Of a stretch of 64,000 bases of DNA, positions 21,701 to 31,215 are shown piece after piece (within the stretch, counting starts at the first letter, position 1; every line of letters begins with the position of its first letter). The notes below the pieces were generated by a model, which made no database searches, had not been told where the DNA came from, and saw only the letters and a list, made by a program, of their open reading frames with translations. The DNA lies in the NCBI RefSeq assembly GCF_013404075.1, contig NZ_JACBJQ010000007.1, positions 118,049-182,048 on the forward strand. Direction: 5' to 3'. The stretch is from Mycolicibacterium vinylchloridicum. GTDB lineage: Bacteria; Actinomycetota; Actinomycetes; Mycobacteriales; Mycobacteriaceae. Made by a program: the position numbers and the translations under genes.

Positions 21701-21924
21701 CCAGCGCACCTGTCGGCCAGTTCGGCCATGATCTCGCGCAGGCGTTCCGCACCCACCGCCGCGGCGATGTCCATCGAGCGGACCACATCGGCGAATACGA
21801 CAGTGACCTGTTTGTACTCAGGCCGGGCACCGGCGTCGCCGACCGGTGAGCCACAGCTGTGACAAAACCGTGCGCTCTCCAAGAGCTCGGTGCCGCACGT
21901 CAGGCACACCACAATGAGCGTCAT
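18760..21924 (-). CDS. Cyclase-homology/AAA-type ATPase regulator with zinc ribbon and TPR-like C-terminus (cyclase site degenerate)
   Basis: The 1054-residue multidomain protein begins with a zinc ribbon (C7, C10, C21, C24), then a class III nucleotide cyclase domain (residues 37-210). A signalling NTPase follows, with Walker A GPPGIGKT at 261-268 and Walker B-like YVIEDAHWID. A long helical TPR-like half runs from about 600 to the end. In the cyclase domain both metal aspartates remain (D46, D90), but the purine-specifying Lys is Ser86, the partner Asp is Thr159 and the transition-state Asn is Gly166; only Arg170 stays. Catalysis is therefore doubtful, and the domain may act as a ligand-binding or dimerising module. 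No LuxR-type HTH is seen. GGAGGG lies 5 nt before the ATG. Confidence 0.85.
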   Translation of the reverse strand: MTLIVVCLTCGTELLESARFCHSCGSPVGDAGARPEYKQVTVVFADVVRSMDIAAAVGAERLREIMAELADRCAGVVRRFGGTVGSFTGDGIMAVFGAPVAFEDHAVRACLAALAIQEAARPLAIDVRRQDGIDLKLRIGLNSGEVIAGEMGSGSFGYTAVGEQVGLAQRMESIAPPGGVMLSESTASLVQHNFVLGTKEFVRVKGFVDPVPVYQLLSASAERRVGRRHSRLVGRGTETARISAILDKALDGSGSVVTVSGPPGIGKTRLVRESVAAATGRGFEIFSTYCESHTREISFQVVSRLLRAMFGIGSLPTGAARMRVRAAAPRADAEDLLLLDELLGIRDTEMALPDIGPDAWRRRLIELINTVSLARSNPAVYVIEDAHWIDSVSESILADFAAAFPRMRATMLITYRSEYQGALTDLAGTEAIVLAPLSDSYIGELLDELLGVDSSVGRLSTVVASRVAGIPFCAEEIVRDLAERGEIEGEPGAYKCLGQVDDVHVPPTLQAAIGDRIDRLTPSAKRTLNAAAVIGARFRAGLLERLLERPDLTPLIEAELVDQLTYGADAEYAFHHPLTQKVAYESQLKAARSDLHRRVAAMMQQTSAAATSEGAAMIATQLESAGELSDAYEWFMRAATGYGQRDIRAARASWKQAVRVADQIPGDDAKCLAMRISPRALLCGSAFRVGGVPETTGFEELRDITAAAGDKKSLAVGMAGHLNTLTFNSRHREAVQTASEFAALVESIGEPEMSVGLLYGAAQAHFEAGEVIESLRLTQRIIDLADGDPVRGNFVIGSPLAWAITLGGASAMCLGRPGWRADIGRGIAMARSYDAPTRVLAQIYKFAGATPNRAIVPDAEDISATSESLEIAQQSGDNTAVAFAYLIKAMALLHSPDANRAAGVDALTAAREMIVGEKLTLTLQRLTDIEFARAKLGSGELDGAIALARQVVDDEFRTGEMLYRGPATEVLGEALLCRGTPSDVDEAQKAVRALAAVPTDPGFVLHELPLLRLRALLARNAGDELGYRQFSNRFREKALRADFEGYLAQADAMG

Positions 21925-21997
21925 CCGACCCTCCGCCGATCCGGGACGCGCGTTAAGTGCTCCCTAAAGCTAGCGGGTTGACTACGTCCACGCCGGG

Positions 21998-22020
21998 CAT
22001 CGGCGTTCGTGATGCCGATG
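21998..22020. promoter_or_regulatory. Inverted repeat in the divergent gap upstream of the secreted beta-helix gene
   Basis: CATCGGC and GCCGATG form a 7-bp inverted repeat with a 9-nt centre. It lies about 15 nt after a TTGACT hexamer (21978-21983) that could be a -35 element for the downstream gene. It could be a regulator site or a leader hairpin. The 199-nt gap (21925-22123) otherwise shows no gene. This is a pattern-based call only. Confidence 0.35.
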
Positions 22021-22123
22021 TGCCAGCACCGATCCTGGCAAAATCGGCAGAGCCAGGCGCACCTGCCTGTCCCGTGCTAAACCATGCCTAGCGATGCCCG
22101 AGCGACCGAGCGGGGGCCAAGCT

Positions 22124-24504
22124 ATGAGTGCATCGAGCAATTCGAGCCCGGTAGGCCGGGTCGGCGCTCTGGCAATCGCACTGGGAATCGGTTCAGCAAT
22201 CCTCTGGGCACCCGGGTTATCTTTCGCTGACTCAACAGGTTCCGGAGGCTCCGGCGGTTCGGCCTCCTCAGGACCGTCGGCCGCCAGAGCACCCTCGACT
22301 GGCCACGCCGCCCCGACTCGAGTGCGCCCCGCCCGGCCGTCGACGGGTGGCTCTTCCCGCGCGAAGACCAGCCCGGGGCACGAGGAACGTGCGTCCGATA
22401 CACCCTCGGCGGAGCCGGTTCACCGTATCGGCGTCAGCGGAGCCACACCGGCGTCAGCCGCGATACCGGAGGCCTCTCCACTCGACGCGGGTGCGACCTT
22501 GCTGGCGGCATCGAACGTTGCCGACAAGCCACATGCTGCGATGGTGGCAACGCCTGCGGGCATTCTCGGCTCGATTCTCAAGGTGTTCGGGATCCCCAGC
22601 CCGCCGCACCTGCCGCCGCCACCGCCGCTGATGTCGTTCGTCCTGGAGTGGGCCCGCCGTACCCTCAACGCGTCGACCTCGACGTCGGCAACCTCAATAC
22701 AACCGGAGTTGAGCTCGACGACCACCACCATCAACGTCAAGGACTACGGAGCGGTGGGCGACGGCGTCACCGACGACTCGGCGGCGATCAAGGCAGCGGA
22801 GTCGGCACTGACGTCCGGCGAGCGCCTCTACTTCCCCGAGGGCGACTACCGGTTCGCTCAGCAGAATCCCGCAGGCAACGCCGCGATCCTCCTCAATGGT
22901 CTGTCGGACGTCACGGTGGAGTTCGCGCCAGGCGCGCGTCTGCTGATGGACAACCTCGATGCCAATGGCCTCGGCACCAGTTACGGCATCCGCGTCGTGG
23001 GCGCGGCATCCGGCGTGACGATCCTGAACCCCACCATCGAATGGACCACCCGCCCGTCGGCCCGAAGCTTCGGTGACGGCATCTCTGTGCTGGGCTGGCC
23101 GTCCGATTCCCCTCCTCCGGTTGGCTGGAGCGGCTCGACCGGTGAAGTCGCAGACATTTCGATCGTCAATGCGCGCGTGGTGAATTCACCGCAAGCCGGC
23201 GTCGTGGTGATGGGCGCCTCCGACGTGACCGTCACCAATCTGACAGTGATCGGCTCCCTCGCCGACGGGCTGCACTTCAACGCCGACCGCCGGGTCACCG
23301 TGGACGGGCTCTACGCCGAGAACACCGGTGACGACGGTCTGGCCTTCGTCACCTACTACGACCCGACACAGCCATGGACGTACGGCCCTACCGACGGGCC
23401 GTTCAACGAATCCGGTCTCGGCGAGTGGAACAACAGTGACTCAACGGCGACGAACATCACGGTGACCGGCGGCAACGCCAGCGGCATACGGGTCCAGGGC
23501 AGCTATGACATCGCCATCAACCACGTCACCGTAACCGGTAAAGACTTTGGTATACAGGTCAATTCGTCCATCTCCACCGGCCCCGGCGACTGGACCAGCC
23601 TGGCCTCGCGCGACATCTCGATCTCCGACGTCACGATCGACGACACCGGCACCGGCATTGTGCTCGGCACGCACAACGTCGACGGCACCGAAGATCCGAT
23701 GTGGTGGGACTTCTCCGGCGTGGACATCAGCGATGTGACGATCACCAACTCCGACAACTGGTCGATCGCCGTGGAAACACCTGCCACCGGGACGAGCAGG
23801 TTCGCCGGGGTCACCTTGCGCGACATCTACGCGGAATCGAACGGCACTCCGTCAGGCGGCGGCAACGGCGGCATGTTGCTCGCCTCGCTTCAGGACTCCA
23901 CGATCGACGATGTGAAGCTCGTCTCCGACCACGATGCGAGCATCTATCTACTTGGTGCGAGCCAGATTCGGAGCGAACTTTCCGTCGATGAGCTGCCGTC
24001 GTCGAATCTCACTGTCGACGACCTTGCACTCGAAGGCGCGGGGCGGATCCTGATTCAAGACATCGCCGGGGTGACATTCGGCGACGTGACGTCGTCCTAT
24101 GCGGACGGCGCGGGTATCGAGCTCTACCGGGTCAAAGATGCCTCGTTCGACACCCTCACCGCCTATCTGCCCGGGCGCGGCGACGGCGCGGGCTACGGCG
24201 TTCGCCTTCTGCAGGTCGACGATATCGACATCGCGAACATCGTGGTCACCACCGACGACCACGTCGGTTCATCGTTCTGGGCGGTCGAGCTCGGCGGTGG
24301 CAATCCGACGCAGGACATCGCCGGAACCGATGTCCACGTCGAGGACGTCAGCTATGTCAGCGGGCTGGCCGACATGGGTTCCCCGATCGTCGTCCAGGGT
24401 GGTCCGTACGGGCCGGCCAACTGGTACATCACCGCACGTTGGCTGTATCAGGGTGATACCAGCCCCCATTGGACTACCGCAACGTACGGCGACATCAGCC
24501 CCCT

Positions 24505-24508
<4 letters not shown>
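22124..24508 (+). CDS. Secreted right-handed beta-helix protein with pectate-lyase superfamily domain
   Basis: The 794-residue protein starts with a signal peptide (hydrophobic residues 13-35, ending near SFADS) and a Ser/Gly/Ala/Pro-rich linker (36-145). A short module ILKVFGIPSPP...WARR follows at 150-184. From residue 203 it shows the pectate-lyase-superfamily opening NVKDYGAVGDGVTDDSAAI and then a long beta-helix with many DVTVTN / DISISDVTI-like rungs. Such folds bind or cleave acidic polysaccharides; which activity it has cannot be told. A chain of aspartates in the rungs (NTGDDG) could bind metal. ATG 22124 is chosen for the signal peptide. The TAG stop overlaps the next gene's stop by 4 nt (TTAG). 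Confidence 0.78.
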
Positions 24509-25706
<1,198 letters not shown>

Positions 25707-25792
25707 CTAGTCGGGCCACAGGCAGGCCAATGCAGCAAACACCCCTCACAGCACGTCGGCAGGTCCTACCATTTGCTGAGGGGAGGTCGGGG

Positions 25793-26740
25793 ATGATCAA
25801 ACAAGCCGGTTTGGCCGCGATGATGAGTGCCGCACTCATCGCGACGGCACCGATCAGCAATGCCGCAACCGTGCTGACACTCGAGGGCGGCCTGGTCGGG
25901 TTGCAGCACATCTGGCATTTCACGCCAACGCAGTTGCAGGGCGATCCGTGCAAGTCGCCCAACCACTGTCAGCCCGTCGACTACTTCGCATTTCCCGGCG
26001 GCGCCTACACCGATCAGGGTGCGGAGAAGGTCGTGCAGGCGATCGATGCCCTGCCCGACGACGAGCAAATCGTGCTGTTCGGGCACAGCCAGGGCGGTCA
26101 GGTCGTGTACTCCGATCTGCGCCGGTTTGCCGCCGACCCCGCCAATGCCCCGGATCCGTCGCGGCTGACGTGGATATCGATCGGCAACCCCGAGAACTCG
26201 TACGGGGGCCGGCGGGGCAAGACCGAGTCCGCCACCGATCCGTGGCTACCGCCCGACACCGCGTACCAGGGCACCGAGGTCATTCGGCAGTACGACGGGT
26301 GGGCTGACTGGCCCGACGATCCCCGCAATCTGCTCGCGGTCGCCAACGCCGTCGTCGGGATGTTCTCGATCCACACCGACTACCGGCAGGTCGATCTCGA
26401 CGATCCGAACAACGTCCGCTTCACACCCGAGGTGAACGGCCAGCCGGGCAACGTCACCTATGTCTGGGCGCCCACGAAGACGCTGCCGCTGGTCGCATGG
26501 GCCGGGCCGTTCGCCCCCGCACTGGACAACGCGCTGCGCCCGATCGTCGAGAAGGGCTACCACCGGCCCGTGGATATCCCGGATCCGACCCCGCCGTCGT
26601 CGTCGACTGCCGTCAAGCAAGCTCAGAAGACCGCCGCAACGAAATCCATAGGCTCACCCAAGCGCGCCGGCGATCGGCACGCGACCCCATCGACCAGCCA
26701 GCGAAAGGCGAAAGGTTCGACGGCCTCCTCGGCTCGGTGA
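25793..26740 (+). CDS. Secreted PE-PPE-domain type serine hydrolase
   Basis: The 315-residue protein has a signal peptide (residues 1-25, ending at SNAA) and an alpha/beta hydrolase core with the nucleophile elbow GHSQGGQVVYSDL, as in the mycobacterial PE-PPE (DUF) and cutinase-like esterases. LTWISIGNPENSYGGR follows, where the acid residue of the triad lies nearby. The C-terminus is a Ser/Thr/Lys-rich tail (residues 265-315). It probably hydrolyses esters in the cell envelope. GGGGAGG lies upstream of the ATG at 25793 and supports this start over the longer frame. Confidence 0.75.
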   Translation: MIKQAGLAAMMSAALIATAPISNAATVLTLEGGLVGLQHIWHFTPTQLQGDPCKSPNHCQPVDYFAFPGGAYTDQGAEKVVQAIDALPDDEQIVLFGHSQGGQVVYSDLRRFAADPANAPDPSRLTWISIGNPENSYGGRRGKTESATDPWLPPDTAYQGTEVIRQYDGWADWPDDPRNLLAVANAVVGMFSIHTDYRQVDLDDPNNVRFTPEVNGQPGNVTYVWAPTKTLPLVAWAGPFAPALDNALRPIVEKGYHRPVDIPDPTPPSSSTAVKQAQKTAATKSIGSPKRAGDRHATPSTSQRKAKGSTASSAR

Positions 26741-26764
26741 CGCCGACCAAAACTTGTCGGTGCT

Positions 26765-26780
26765 TCGAACTATTGTTCGA
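26765..26780. promoter_or_regulatory. LexA (SOS) box
   Basis: TCGAAC, four bases (TATT), then GTTCGA form a perfect 6-bp inverted repeat that equals the mycobacterial/Gram-positive LexA consensus TCGAAC-N4-GTTCGA. It ends 3 nt before the ATG of the HNH gene, so LexA binding would cover its promoter or transcript start. Genes of this 13E12 family are known to carry damage-inducible LexA boxes in M. tuberculosis. Confidence 0.85.
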
Positions 26781-26783
26781 TAC

Positions 26784-28139
26784 ATGAGTTCGATCGATGG
26801 ATTGTTGGATGCGCTCGACGATGTCGTCGCGTCCATCGCTGCGGTCGATCTGGAGACGGTGCCCCCGGCGGAGCGGTTTGCGGTGTTGGAGCGGTTGGAG
26901 ACCGCCCGGCGTCGTCAGGTCGCGGTGGCGCATGCCGGGGTGGCCAAGTTGGAGCGGTTCGAAGGGTGCCCGCCGGTCGGAATTGCGTTGGCGGATGTGT
27001 TGCGGGTCAGCCCGCGCGAGGCCAAGCGAAGGATGCGTGATGCCGCGCAGCTGACGCCGCGGACCACATTGACGGGTGAGCCGTTGGCGCCGGTGTTGCC
27101 CGAAACATCGGAAGCGTGGCACTCGGGGCAACTCGACGGTGAACATCTGCGGGTGATCCAGAAGTTCTTCCGGGACCTGCCCGATCACGTGCCGCCGGCC
27201 GAGGTGGACAAGGCCGAACACTCGCTGGCTGAGAAGGCGGCGGTGCTGCGCCCGGATCAGTTGGAGCGGGTCGCCCACCGGTTGGCGTTGCATCTGAATC
27301 CTGACGGCACGTTCTCTGATGAGGATCGGGCGCGCAAGCGGGGGTTCGTGTGGATTGGTGGCCAGCAGGTGGACGGGATGAGTGTCGGGCGGTTGATCGC
27401 CGACCCGGAACTGCGTGCCGAGTTGGATGCCTGGTTCGCGAAGTTCGCCGCTCCGGGGATGTGCAATCCGGAGAATCCGACCCTCACCCCGACCGATGAA
27501 GCCGTCGAGCGTGATCTGCGTAGCTATGGGCAGCGTCAGCACGATGCGCTCAAAGCCCTGGTGCGCGGCCAGCTCGGGGATCCGAAGTTCGGTCAGCACA
27601 ACGGCTTACCCGTCACGGTCATTGCGACCGCCACCGTGCAGGACCTCCAGAACAAGGCCGGGCACGCCGTGACCGCAGGCGGCACACTGCTGCCGATCCC
27701 GGACCTGATCCGCATGGCCGCCCATGCCTTCCACTACCTGGCCCTGTTCGACGGGGTGAACGGACGCGCCCTGTGGTTGGGCCGCACCAAACGGATCGCG
27801 TCAGCCGATCAGCGAATCATGCTGCACGGCAAGGATCGTGGCTGCACCCGACCCGGATGTGACGCCCCCGGCTATCACAGCGGCGTCCATCACGCCGCCA
27901 AGGACTGGAAATACGGCGGCAACACCGATATCGAAGATCTGACGCTGGCCTGCCCACCGGATAACCAACTCGTCGAAACCGGCGGCTGGGCCACCCGCCA
28001 ACTCCCCAATGGGCAAACCGAATGGATCCCACCACCCGGGCTCCCCATGCTCAGAGGCGGCGTCAACGACTACCACCACCCAGAACGCCTACTGGACAAC
28101 GACTCCGACCCGCCAGCCGACGATGCAGGCGCCGCCTAG
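26784..28139 (+). CDS. HNH endonuclease-signature protein of the 13E12 repeat / DUF222 family
   Basis: The 451-residue protein has an N-terminal DUF222 helical region (ETARRRQVAVAHAGVAKLE, then LADVLRVSPREAKRRMRDA) and a C-terminal HNH zinc-finger nuclease: KDRGCTRPGCDAPGYHSGVHHAAKDW, GGNTDIEDLTLACPPDNQLV. The C-x-x-x-x-C pair and His-His are there. The closing HH of classic HNH proteins is replaced by PDN, as in several members of this family. ATG 26784 is preferred: the longer frame would put the LexA box inside the coding sequence. The family occurs in many copies in mycobacteria and its role in the DNA-damage response is unknown. The stop shares CTAG with the aldR stop. Confidence 0.85.
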   Translation: MSSIDGLLDALDDVVASIAAVDLETVPPAERFAVLERLETARRRQVAVAHAGVAKLERFEGCPPVGIALADVLRVSPREAKRRMRDAAQLTPRTTLTGEPLAPVLPETSEAWHSGQLDGEHLRVIQKFFRDLPDHVPPAEVDKAEHSLAEKAAVLRPDQLERVAHRLALHLNPDGTFSDEDRARKRGFVWIGGQQVDGMSVGRLIADPELRAELDAWFAKFAAPGMCNPENPTLTPTDEAVERDLRSYGQRQHDALKALVRGQLGDPKFGQHNGLPVTVIATATVQDLQNKAGHAVTAGGTLLPIPDLIRMAAHAFHYLALFDGVNGRALWLGRTKRIASADQRIMLHGKDRGCTRPGCDAPGYHSGVHHAAKDWKYGGNTDIEDLTLACPPDNQLVETGGWATRQLPNGQTEWIPPPGLPMLRGGVNDYHHPERLLDNDSDPPADDAGAA

Positions 28140-28651
28140 AGCGGCGCGGCGCCCCGCAGGTGCTCGAAGATCAGCGACGTCTGCGTGCCGGCCACGTCGG
28201 CGTCGGCGTTGAGATTCTCGACGACGAACGAGCGCAGGTCGTCAGTGTCGCGGGCGGCGACGTGAATGATGAAGTCGTCGGCGCCGGCCAGGAAGTAGAC
28301 GTCCATCACCTGCGGCTTGCGCCGGATCTGCTCGATGAAGGTGCCGATCTTGCCGCGGGCATTCGATTGCAGGCTCACCGAGATCATCGCCTGTAGGGAG
28401 AGCCCGATCGCGGACGGGTCGATATCGGTGTAGAAACCGCGGATCACACCGAGGTCCTGCAGTCGCCGCACCCGCCCATGACAGGTCGACGGGGCGATGC
28501 CGACGGAGTCGGCCAGCGCGCTGTTCGAGATGCGCGCATCGGCGTGCAATGCCGCCAGAATCCGCCGGTCGACGTCGTCGAGGTCTGCGCTCCGAACATC
28601 CTTCGGCGCACCCGTCGAACGGCCACCAATTTTCGTCGATCCTTCAGTCAT
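28136..28651 (-). CDS. aldR: Lrp/AsnC-family regulator AldR
   Basis: The 171-residue protein has an AsnC-type winged helix-turn-helix (DVDRRILAALHADARISNSALADSVGIAPSTCHGRVRRL) and a C-terminal RAM/ligand-binding domain (VMDVYFLAGADDFIIHV). It is divergent from ald, the arrangement of Rv2779c-Rv2780, where AldR represses ald in the absence of alanine. The 94-nt gap between the two genes should hold its binding sites. The tail-to-tail stop overlap with the HNH gene (CTAG) leaves no room for a terminator. Confidence 0.92.
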   Translation of the reverse strand: MTEGSTKIGGRSTGAPKDVRSADLDDVDRRILAALHADARISNSALADSVGIAPSTCHGRVRRLQDLGVIRGFYTDIDPSAIGLSLQAMISVSLQSNARGKIGTFIEQIRRKPQVMDVYFLAGADDFIIHVAARDTDDLRSFVVENLNADADVAGTQTSLIFEHLRGAAPL

Positions 28652-28745
28652 AGCGCAAGTTTAGTGAATCTTTGTCGTCCTGATTGCCATCTCATCGATA
28701 GTTCTTCACAATTCTTACAAGCCAATTCCCGAACTAGGAGCGATC
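28652..28745. promoter_or_regulatory. aldR-ald divergent control region
   Basis: This 94-nt gap is markedly more AT-rich than its surroundings, with runs such as AGTTTAGTGAATCTTTG and AGTTCTTCACAATTCTTAC. Both promoters and the AldR operators must lie here. AT-rich, weakly symmetric GAA/TTC elements suit Lrp-type sites, but exact boxes cannot be assigned by eye. A TAGGAGCG ribosome-binding site precedes the ald ATG. Confidence 0.6.
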
Positions 28746-29861
28746 ATGCGTGTCGGCATCCCGACCGAGATCAAGAACAACGAGTACCGCGTCGCCATCA
28801 CCCCGGCCGGCGTGTCCGAGCTGGTCCGCCGTAAACACGAGGTGCTCGTGCAGGCCGGCGCCGGCGAGGGATCAGCGATCCACGACGCCGATTTCAAGGC
28901 CGCCGGCGCGCAGATCATCAACAGCGCCGATCAGGTGTGGGCCGAGGCCGATCTGCTGCTGAAGGTCAAGGAGCCCATCGAGCCCGAGTACTCGCGGATG
29001 CGCAAGGGCCAGACCCTGTTCACCTACCTGCATCTGGCCGCGTCCCGGCCGTGCACCGACGCTCTGCTCGCGTCGGGCACCACGTCGATCGCCTACGAGA
29101 CCGTCCAGACCGCCGATGGCGCGCTGCCGCTGCTGGCCCCGATGAGTGAGGTCGCCGGCCGGCTGTCCGCTCAGGTCGGTGCCTATCACCTGATGCGCAC
29201 CCAGGGCGGCCGCGGAGTGCTCATGGGCGGCGTCCCCGGTGTCGCCCCGGCCAAAGTCGTCGTGATCGGCGGCGGGATGGCCGGTGACAACGCCGCCGCC
29301 GTCGCCTGGGGTATGGGCGCGCACGTCACCGTGTTCGACCTCAACGTCAACATCCTGCGCAAGATCGACGCCGAGTACGGCGGCGCCATCGAGACGCGCT
29401 ACTCCTCGCGGCTCGATCTCGAGGACGCGGTCAAGCAGGCGGACCTGGTGATCGGCGCGGTTCTGGTGCCGGGCGCCAAGGCACCCAAGCTGGTGACCAA
29501 TGCGACTGTGGCACAGATGAAGCCGGGCGCGGTCCTGGTCGACATCGCCATCGACCAGGGTGGCTGCTTCGAAGATTCCAAGCCCACCACGCACGACGAT
29601 CCGACGTTCCGCGTGCACGATGCGGTCTTCTACTGCGTCGCGAACATGCCCGGCGCCGTGCCGCGCACATCGACCTACGCACTGACCAACGCCACGATGC
29701 CCTACGTGATCAAGCTTGCCGACAAGGGCTGGCAGGACGCGTGCCTGTCCGACCCGGCGCTGGCCAAGGGCCTGTCGACCCATCAGGGCCACCTGCTCAA
29801 CCACGAGGTCGCCCACGACCTCGAACTGCCCTACACGGATCCGGCCGGCTTGCTGGCCTGA
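28746..29861 (+). CDS. ald: Alanine dehydrogenase
   Basis: This 371-residue NAD enzyme interconverts L-alanine and pyruvate plus ammonia, and in mycobacteria also reduces glyoxylate. The N-terminal RVGIPTEIKNNEYRVAITP, the catalytic histidine in FTYLHLAAS, the NAD loop VVIGGGMAGDNAA and the VDIAIDQGGCFE block are intact. It is controlled by the divergent aldR. A hairpin pair downstream (29870-29926) ends the transcript before the converging VOC gene. Confidence 0.97.
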   Translation: MRVGIPTEIKNNEYRVAITPAGVSELVRRKHEVLVQAGAGEGSAIHDADFKAAGAQIINSADQVWAEADLLLKVKEPIEPEYSRMRKGQTLFTYLHLAASRPCTDALLASGTTSIAYETVQTADGALPLLAPMSEVAGRLSAQVGAYHLMRTQGGRGVLMGGVPGVAPAKVVVIGGGMAGDNAAAVAWGMGAHVTVFDLNVNILRKIDAEYGGAIETRYSSRLDLEDAVKQADLVIGAVLVPGAKAPKLVTNATVAQMKPGAVLVDIAIDQGGCFEDSKPTTHDDPTFRVHDAVFYCVANMPGAVPRTSTYALTNATMPYVIKLADKGWQDACLSDPALAKGLSTHQGHLLNHEVAHDLELPYTDPAGLLA

Positions 29862-29869
29862 AAACCTTT

Positions 29870-29886
29870 GTGAGCCAACGGCTCAC
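29870..29886 (+). terminator. Short hairpin after ald
   Basis: GTGAGCC and GGCTCAC pair with an AAC loop, starting 9 nt after the ald stop. It has no T-run, so it may act with the second hairpin just downstream or protect the 3' end. Confidence 0.5.
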
Positions 29887-29900
29887 CTGCTAACAGCGGA

Positions 29901-29926
29901 CCGGGATAGCTCATCGAGCGTCCCGG
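29901..29926. terminator. Bidirectional terminator between converging ald and VOC genes
   Basis: CCGGGA...TCCCGG encloses an inner GCTC-ATC-GAGC stem, giving a strong hairpin followed on the plus strand by a T-rich stretch (TTCGTTGGTTT). It lies between two converging stops, so it can serve both strands. Confidence 0.7.
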
Positions 29927-29936
29927 TTCGTTGGTT

Positions 29937-30737
29937 TCAGGCCATCTCCGCCGGTGGATGTCCCAGGCAGATCAGCGCTCCCAGTGGGTCGCGCAACACC
30001 GCCAGGGTGCCCCACGGGGTGTCCTCGCCGGGCATCATGATCTCCGCACCGAGGGCCTCGGCCTTCTTCACCGTCGCGGTCACGTCGTCGACGGTGATGT
30101 ACACCTGCCAGAACGACGGGACCTCGGCGGGAAACAGCTTGGCGGCGTCCATGATTCCCGAATAGGCGCTCTCGCCGGCGAAGACCTGCCCGTAGCGGTC
30201 GGGCCCGATGGCATTCGGGTCGCCGCCGGTTCCGATCTCCTCGATGCGGGTGTCGAGAATGGTCCGGTAGAACGCCAGCGATGCGTCGTAGTCCTTGCTC
30301 TGGCATTCGAACCAATAGGGCGTGCCGTGTTCACCCCACTCGGTGAAGCCGGGATGCGTGCCGGGTTGCCAGAATCCGGTGACGGCACCGGCCGGGTCGA
30401 CGACCACCATCATCGAGCCCAGGTCACCGACGGGCATCGGCGGCACCATCACCGTCGCGCCCGCGGCCTGCGCAGCTGCGACCGTGGCGTCGCCGTCAGT
30501 GGTGTGCAGGTACACCGACCAGATATTCGCCGGGCCGGCCTCGTCCATCACCGGGAGCAGCCCGGCGACCCGTTTTCCGTTGCGGGTGAAGTTCTGGTAG
30601 CCGCCGAACTCGGGATTCGCCGGCCCCTCCAGCTCCCAGCCGAAGATCTCGCCATAGAACTGCGCGGCCCGCGCGGGATCACTGCTCATCAAGTCGAACC
30701 AGATGGGCGCCCCGACGGGGGCGGCGTATTCAGGCAC
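29937..30737 (-). CDS. VOC-superfamily protein with two glyoxalase-like domains
   Basis: The 266-residue protein has two VOC domains, each opening with an x-W-F-D/E strand (PIWFDLMSSDPARAAQFY; PYWFECQSKDYDASLAFY) and ending with VVVDPAGAVTGFWQ and VLRDPLGALICLG. Proteins of this type include the mycobacterial CFP32/TB27.3 group and glyoxalase/bleomycin-resistance-like enzymes; the reaction is unknown. GTG 30737 has AAAGGA upstream. The longer open frame upstream is not supported. Confidence 0.8.
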   Translation of the reverse strand: MPEYAAPVGAPIWFDLMSSDPARAAQFYGEIFGWELEGPANPEFGGYQNFTRNGKRVAGLLPVMDEAGPANIWSVYLHTTDGDATVAAAQAAGATVMVPPMPVGDLGSMMVVVDPAGAVTGFWQPGTHPGFTEWGEHGTPYWFECQSKDYDASLAFYRTILDTRIEEIGTGGDPNAIGPDRYGQVFAGESAYSGIMDAAKLFPAEVPSFWQVYITVDDVTATVKKAEALGAEIMMPGEDTPWGTLAVLRDPLGALICLGHPPAEMA

Positions 30738-30816
30738 GATGCATCCTTTCGGCTGACTTTTCACACGGTCCTCAGTACTGACACGCGGCGGGCTCAAAAC
30801 TCATCGCGGCCGATGG

Positions 30817-31206
30817 TCAGTCGAAGAGATCCCCATCGACGTAGAACCAGCGCCGGGCCCGTACGGCGAACCGGGACCGCTCGTGCAGCGTCCCATTCCC
30901 GCGCCCGTCCCGGTAGTGCGCCCGGAATTCGACCTCCCCGGTCTGGTCCTCGCTCCGGCCGTCGACGGTGTCGAGGATCTCCAAGCCGGTCCACTGCAGC
31001 CCGCTATCCGACGTGACGACGGCCGGGCGGGTACGCGGATGCCAGGTCTGCCAGACGTAGTCGAGGTCGCCGACGGCGTAGGCGCTGTACCGCGACCGCA
31101 TCAGCTGTTCGGCGGTCGAAGCCTGACGCTCACCCCGGTGCAGCGCCAGACAACAGCGACCAAACGGCTCACCGGACCCGCAGGGGCACGCATCGCTCGC
31201 CTGCAT
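30817..31206 (-). CDS. YchJ-family (UPF0225) protein with SEC-C-type zinc motif
   Basis: The 129-residue protein starts with the cysteine cluster CPCGSGEPFGRCC, a SEC-C zinc-binding motif. The YchJ middle domain follows (AEQLMRSRYSAYAVGDLDYVWQTWHPRTRP), an NTF2-like fold. The family is widespread and uncharacterised. It follows the beta-lactamase gene by 9 nt on the same strand, so it is probably the last gene of the pnp-pepR-NMO-bla transcript. Confidence 0.85.
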   Translation of the reverse strand: MQASDACPCGSGEPFGRCCLALHRGERQASTAEQLMRSRYSAYAVGDLDYVWQTWHPRTRPAVVTSDSGLQWTGLEILDTVDGRSEDQTGEVEFRAHYRDGRGNGTLHERSRFAVRARRWFYVDGDLFD

Positions 31207-31215
31207 CCGGTGCGT

